From Hyperoplus lanceolatus (lineage: Eukaryota > Chordata > Actinopteri > Uranoscopiformes > Ammodytidae), in contig CM049410.1 in the NCBI GenBank assembly GCA_026929865.2, positions 20,237,501-20,301,500 on the forward strand: a DNA stretch of 64,000 bases. The letters are read 5' to 3'. Position numbers and translations under genes: made by a program. The notes under the pieces are model-generated. The model had not been told where the DNA came from, searched no databases, and saw only the letters and a list, made by a program, of their open reading frames with translations. The stretch's first letter is position 1; every line of letters begins with the position of its first letter. Positions 59,314 to 64,000 of this stretch are shown here, in pieces.

Positions 59314-59633
59314 CTGGTTCTGAGTCCCCAGACCCCCAATAAAGCAAAAAATGTACATTTCAGAGTGGCCTTTTATTGTGGACAGTCTAAGGCACACCTG
59401 TGCACTAATCATGATGTCAAATCAGCATCTTGATGTGGCACACCTGTGAGGTGGGATGGATTATCTCAGCAAAGCAGAAGTGCTCACTATCACACATTTA
59501 GACAGATTTGTGAACAATGTTTGAGAGAAATGGTACAATTGTGTATCTGGAATGAATTTTAGATCTTTAAGTCCATCTCATGAAAAATGGGAACAAAAAC
59601 AAAAGTGTTGCGTTTATATTTTTGTTGAGTGTA

Positions 59634-60239
59634 TGATGAAATTACTCGAGAACAAAAAGGTTCATACTTAAGACAAAGGTTCAATCCATAGTGTAGATGA
59701 TTGGATTAAAAAATGGAGCACCTTGCTTGACGAAGAAAAATGGCTTGGTACATTTTATTTAATTGTGACCAAGGGTGAATTTATCTTTAAATAATTGAGG
59801 TTACACAGCTTTTGCCAAAATAATGTGCTATTGTTTTATAATATTTATATATCAGGCTTTGCTTTAGTACAACCTCATGTAGACAACATTCCTGAATCCA
59901 TCATGGTTTCAATGTCCACTGAAAAACCCTATCTCAAAAGTGGAGCAACATTTTATCGTGATATATAATCATATTCAAATCCAGTTTGCAGCATATTTGA
60001 ATGTGGCAAGAGCTGGTTTGTGGCAGTAAGTTTGTCATCTCTAACATTCTGTGTCATCACTCATCTCAAACGTCAATACACCTGATCCAACACCTTGATC
60101 ACACTGCACAGCTGTTGTCATTAACCTCAATTTTGTTTGCTTTTTTCGGATGCTGTGGTGATCAGAAACTAATCATTTCATCTGCAGCGCAGAAGCTTGG
60201 TAATGGCAATTGGTCAACATTGTATTTATGAGCCATGAT
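59634..60239. other. Intergenic, no gene recognised
   Basis: AT-rich DNA between Tc1-like copy C and the elfn1 downstream flank. Nothing recognised. Confidence 0.5.
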
Positions 60240-63200
60240 CAAATGTCATACTTATTACATTAAATGACAACACAAACAGCAAAATATGTAATTTCACTTC
60301 TTCACTAAAACACAATTTGTGGTCAAAGAGATCTTTATCCTTTCCTCACTATCTTCAGTACTAACCTTTCTCTCTCTACCTCTCTCCCACTAACCACATC
60401 ATTACTATATTAGGAGAACTGCATATTAAACGTTGGTATAGCTTTTTGTACTATTTCTAAATAATATTAATAAAATAAATGTTGTCTGTGTATCAAATTA
60501 TATATATATTTTTATTTTGTTTTAACCCTTTAAATGTGGATGTCAGTATCAAACTCATAAGCCCTGTGTTGGTCAGGCCTCTGCATATTGGTGTTGAGCG
60601 ATGCAAGCACTTCTTGCAAAAATGGACCCGTCTCATAAAGTAAAACTAAGTGATTTTGTCCATAAGTCATAATAAAGATGCTGAGTGTATGCTGTATGTG
60701 CACCCTTAACTTTATTTCACAGTACTTTGTCTGAAAGCAGATAACATATTATTAAGAAAAAAAACACATTTTTGTGCTCTTGGTTATTTTGATGCACTTG
60801 AACAACAACTGTTGATCTTTCTAAATGTTTTATCAACACTTTAAACTCTTAGACACAGAAGTGCTACAATATGCAGTATAAAAACATTTTGCTAAAAAGC
60901 TAAAATAACTAGAAACCTGACAGCTCTCAGAAGATACTGAAATGCTTTTATAAAAATAACAACAAATGGAGACTTGTCAACAGTATCAACACTGAAAGAA
61001 AACAAAAGGAAATGTACAGTTATACACATATTCCAAAATCTTAAGGCGGTTGAAATATTAAGTCAGACAACCAAGTTAACACTTTGCAAAGTGCTTACAT
61101 AACATAGTCACATCAGGCTCATGAATGCTTCATTACACATTAATGAATAATACCAGCGTCATGACACACTTGCATGAAATGGACGCAGTGTTATGACACA
61201 GAAAAAATACAAATGGGCTAACTAATGCCTGCAGTGATGCTAACGTTCTCAGTGTCTAATGGAACAAAAAAGGATTGATGAAAAGATATATCACGGGATA
61301 AATGAACTCCCTCGGGTCAGCTCTGCTTTCATATTGAAGACTCTCTGGGCATTGGCTCAACACACAGTACATGTACATGACAGAGTGTGTCTGTCATTCT
61401 TTCATGTTTTTTATTTATAGCTATACAACTGTTCATTATTAATTCCCACTCAAAGGGCTGATGTTTTTGTGCACTTTTTTGAGTGTGCAAAATACTGCAT
61501 AGGACCAAAACTGAAGTTATAGCAAGAAACAAGATAGAACAAATGGCTGATTTAAGGCTTGACCCCAAAGAGCTATTCTCTCCTTTTTAATAAACCATAT
61601 ATTCTACAATGACAATACATTAAGATTAAAATTACATTTTTATAATACCTCGAATGGGTATGATAGTAGAAATACATTATTTATTGCTCATTCATAGATA
61701 TGCAATGAATCATCATTATGAGCCTTTCTGGAATAAGTTATATGCACATCTTACAAAGAAAAAGCGTTACAGTAAGTCTTCTATTTACTCAAAATGTCTT
61801 CATGATATACAAATTCACAGCCAGTTAGTCAGAGGATTCAGTTTCACATTCTCAAATTTTACTCTAGCATGTTGATATTTGTCTGATACGCAGCTTTCAT
61901 AATATACAGAAATATTTAACAGCCTAGCACTTTAAAAACAAAATGAAACCTCTCAGCAAGCAACAAGGCCCATCCAAATACCAAACTACTTTCCTGCATT
62001 TATCGGATCAGACATTATGCAATATAATACACTGGAAGAAATACAGAAGCAACAGAAAGAAAAAAAACAGTCGTTAATAGCATTAAATAAATATCTCCTT
62101 ACATAAAAGCTGCCATAGACAGACCAGAATATGTATCTGTTACATTCATCCATTGAGCTCTCCTGCAGGGAAGAACAGCTGTCTCTGCTTCAACAACAAG
62201 TGACAGAGTACAGCCGCCTTCCCCTTGAAATGTTAGTGATTGATAGTAGGCTTTCAATATCATATCCTGTATGTGGATATCATTGATTCCCAGTGTTTCC
62301 AAATTTGAAGGAGTAACTGATACAATACAAAAAAAAGTCAACATTGACATACTGCTGTATGTTAATACGATTCCCAGACTATACAGAAATAGTGTAAACA
62401 TTTCAGCTCTTTCTACTTTGGTTCTAGAGATACAAATGATGGTTTTTGAAACTTATGTCTGAGACCTTCTTTACAGCAGGTAATAAACTGCATCTTGCCC
62501 ACATGAAGTCAATCAGATTCCCGCAGAGTGAATACAGAGCTGTGTTATTAAGAGGACATTAAAAAAGAATGAGTCTGTATCTTGTAAATGCATGTAAACG
62601 CTTAAAAAAATAAATGAACAATAATAAAAAAACAGGCTGTGACGGTTAAAATGACAAATACTCTGACAGGTTTAAAGTGGGACGTGCTGTTCTTCAGCAA
62701 CAAGTCATTCTAAATGAACAGCGCTCCATTTGATACAACCTGATTCATCCACTAATATTTTTCAATTTACACAGCAAACATCGCAAATATAGAAACCCAT
62801 ATCTGTACATAGTTTTGTTAACTTAAATATATGCACGGAGGGCAGGAAAACAGTTCTTTTTTAATGAAGGGACCACGTAGTCCCTCAAAAAATGTATGAG
62901 GTTTCAGTAGACATTTCTTCATAAAAGTAGTTTCATAATTCACAACAGCAAATCCACTTTCACAGGACTTGACCATGCGATACCCAAAAACCGTATAATC
63001 CATTGTAACATATATATTATTAATCTGCAATATATTTTCTCTTTAATAGATAGAAGTTTTCCCGATGAATGGTTTACATAATATAACAAATTCAAAGTAT
63101 AGTTTACCCCATTTTCCTCACATTCAGAAGCGAATGTGATACACGTGAGTGAGTAGTTGATTACAATATGGTAGTTTCCATTGATTAAATTGTCAGATGA

Positions 63201-63255
63201 GGTTCTTGTGTCATTTCTGCAATGTATGGTTCATTTTTAAAAACACCTAAAGAGG
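60240..63255 (-). other. Probable 3' UTR and downstream flank of the elfn1-like gene
   Basis: This AT-rich stretch directly follows the elfn1-like stop codon and contains no transposon I can recognise, unlike the rest of the window. Minus-strand AATAAA signals (TTTATT on the plus strand) occur at about 61680-61685, 61410-61415, 60711-60716 and 60511-60516, so several polyadenylation ends are possible. The open frames here are short and look like chance. The UTR end cannot be fixed from sequence alone. Confidence 0.45.
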
Positions 63256-64000
63256 TTATGATTTATGTTGGGCTGATACACCTTTCCAGTAGTCTAAAAT
63301 ATCATGCAGATCCTCATCCTTTGCAAACTGGACTTTCTTCCGCAGTGCATGACCAGCAGCCATGTACTCGTCATCTTTGTGCCGTTTGCGGTGGAGTTTG
63401 AACCGCTCCCAGATGGTGTGGGAAGGTTTGCAGTAGTACTCGGGGCTGGAGGAGTAGCTTAGATTGTGATACTGAGAAGACAGCTGGGAATATGCCAAGT
63501 CTCTGGAACGGGAGTGAGTAAGAGGCTCCAACATGGAGGACTTGTGGCCATCAGGCCCTTCAAGCTCCTCTATCTGCACATCGGGGTATGAGTGTCGGTG
63601 GTTACTGTACTGGCGGATCTTCTCTGCCTCAGACCTCAGGATGGCGGCAGCAGGTGTAACAGTGAGGATGGTCTCTCCTGTTGGGGAGGTTTTCTCTATG
63701 TACTTGGATTCAGCCCGATAAGGCCTTGGGCTTCTCATGGGCCCTCCTGTGGCAGTGCTGGGCCTCTTTGGTGAGACATCAGAGGTCCGATGCCTCTGCA
63801 GTGAGTGGTGGTAGCTGTCCATATAGACTGGGGACAGGAGGCCAGCATTGTTCTGCGGGTGTTCTGATATTAGTACATGCTGGGGCTCTGCAGTGGACAC
63901 TGCTCCGGATTTTCCCCCTTGAAAAGAGGTGGATTCCGACTTTAGAGCATCTATGCAGTTGTTAATTATCTGATTTACTTTATCCACCTCTTTTGCAATG
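63256..64000 (-). CDS. elfn1: ELFN1-like synaptic LRR/fibronectin membrane protein, C-terminal cytoplasmic part (5' end outside window)
   Basis: This is the last ~248 codons of a gene that continues past the window edge. The frame is still open at 64000 and reads IAKEVDKVNQIINNCIDAL just inside the edge; the stop is TAA at 63258-63256. Seen: a Ser/Pro-rich, non-membrane region, then RPRPRD-like and SYSSSPEYYCK-like segments, a basic stretch, the PP1-docking (RVxF-type) motif KVQF at about 63325-63336, and the ending DILDYWKGVSAQHKS. Known of the family: ELFN1 and ELFN2 are type I membrane proteins of ~820-830 residues with extracellular LRRs and one fibronectin III domain. They bind group III metabotropic glutamate receptors across the synapse and are listed as PP1 regulatory subunits. 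Choice of paralogue is inference: the IAKEVDKVNQIINNCIDAL and DYWKGVSAQHKS segments fit my memory of ELFN1 better than ELFN2, but elfn2 or a teleost a/b duplicate is possible. The first ~580 residues (signal peptide, LRRs, membrane segment) are not in the window. Confidence 0.85.
   Translation of the reverse strand, partial: IAKEVDKVNQIINNCIDALKSESTSFQGGKSGAVSTAEPQHVLISEHPQNNAGLLSPVYMDSYHHSLQRHRTSDVSPKRPSTATGGPMRSPRPYRAESKYIEKTSPTGETILTVTPAAAILRSEAEKIRQYSNHRHSYPDVQIEELEGPDGHKSSMLEPLTHSRSRDLAYSQLSSQYHNLSYSSSPEYYCKPSHTIWERFKLHRKRHKDDEYMAAGHALRKKVQFAKDEDLHDILDYWKGVSAQHKS

Larger units (their letters stand above)
57584..59631 (+). mobile_element. Tc1-like internally deleted transposon, copy C, split by a hAT insertion
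   Basis: Flanked by TA at 57582-57583 and 59632-59633. The left 280-bp arm is cut after 152 bp by a hAT element (57736-58910) and resumes at 58919, ending at 59046. The right arm is 59352-59631. Without the insertion and its 8-bp duplication the copy would be about 865 bp, like copies A and B. The core reads on the plus strand and carries the same fused transposase fragment. Confidence 0.93.

Overview
The window is vertebrate nuclear DNA, almost certainly from a teleost fish. It holds the tail of one vertebrate gene, no bacterial-style gene packing, and many elements typical of fish genomes: Tc1-like, hAT, TTAA-type, pogo-like and Harbinger-like DNA transposons, a solo LTR, a tRNA-derived SINE and CA/GA microsatellites. 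Nearly all open frames in the rest look like chance frames or transposase debris.

The only host gene I can support is at the right edge on the minus strand (63256-64000). It is the last ~248 codons of an ELFN family gene, most like ELFN1, and ends in the PP1-docking motif KVQF and a conserved C-terminal tail. Positions ~60.2-63.25 kb are its 3' UTR and/or downstream flank. The remaining ~60 kb is therefore gene-poor DNA downstream of elfn1. Unique tracts (for example 6.2, 13, 17.6, 25.7-26.1, 30.4, 49.3 and 54.4 kb) contain homeodomain-like AATTA/TAAT sites and may hold conserved non-coding regulatory elements.

The accessory content is mobile DNA, mostly with readable boundaries. (1) Three copies (3.0, 38.7 and 57.6-59.6 kb) of one internally deleted Tc1-like element have 280-bp inverted repeats and the same deletion junction, which fuses the first and last ~45 codons of the transposase in frame. 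(2) A hAT (22460-25386) carries a TTAA-flanked element and a second hAT inside it. A related hAT fragment at 52972-53725 keeps both insertion sites empty. (3) A pogo-like TA element (51547-54159) contains a LINE-like fragment and a hAT, which in turn contains that hAT fragment. A related pogo-like element lies at 46165-47109. (4) Other elements are a TTAA element at 14603-16045, a Harbinger-like element at 36706-37663, a solo LTR at 35795-36345, a SINE at 29172-29469, and paired hairpin MITEs at 33 and 47 kb.

There is no CRISPR array, rRNA, tRNA gene or operon. The most unusual signal is the Tc1 deletion derivative with its small N+C fusion frame. Next is the TTAA element family, whose short reading frame stays open in both copies.
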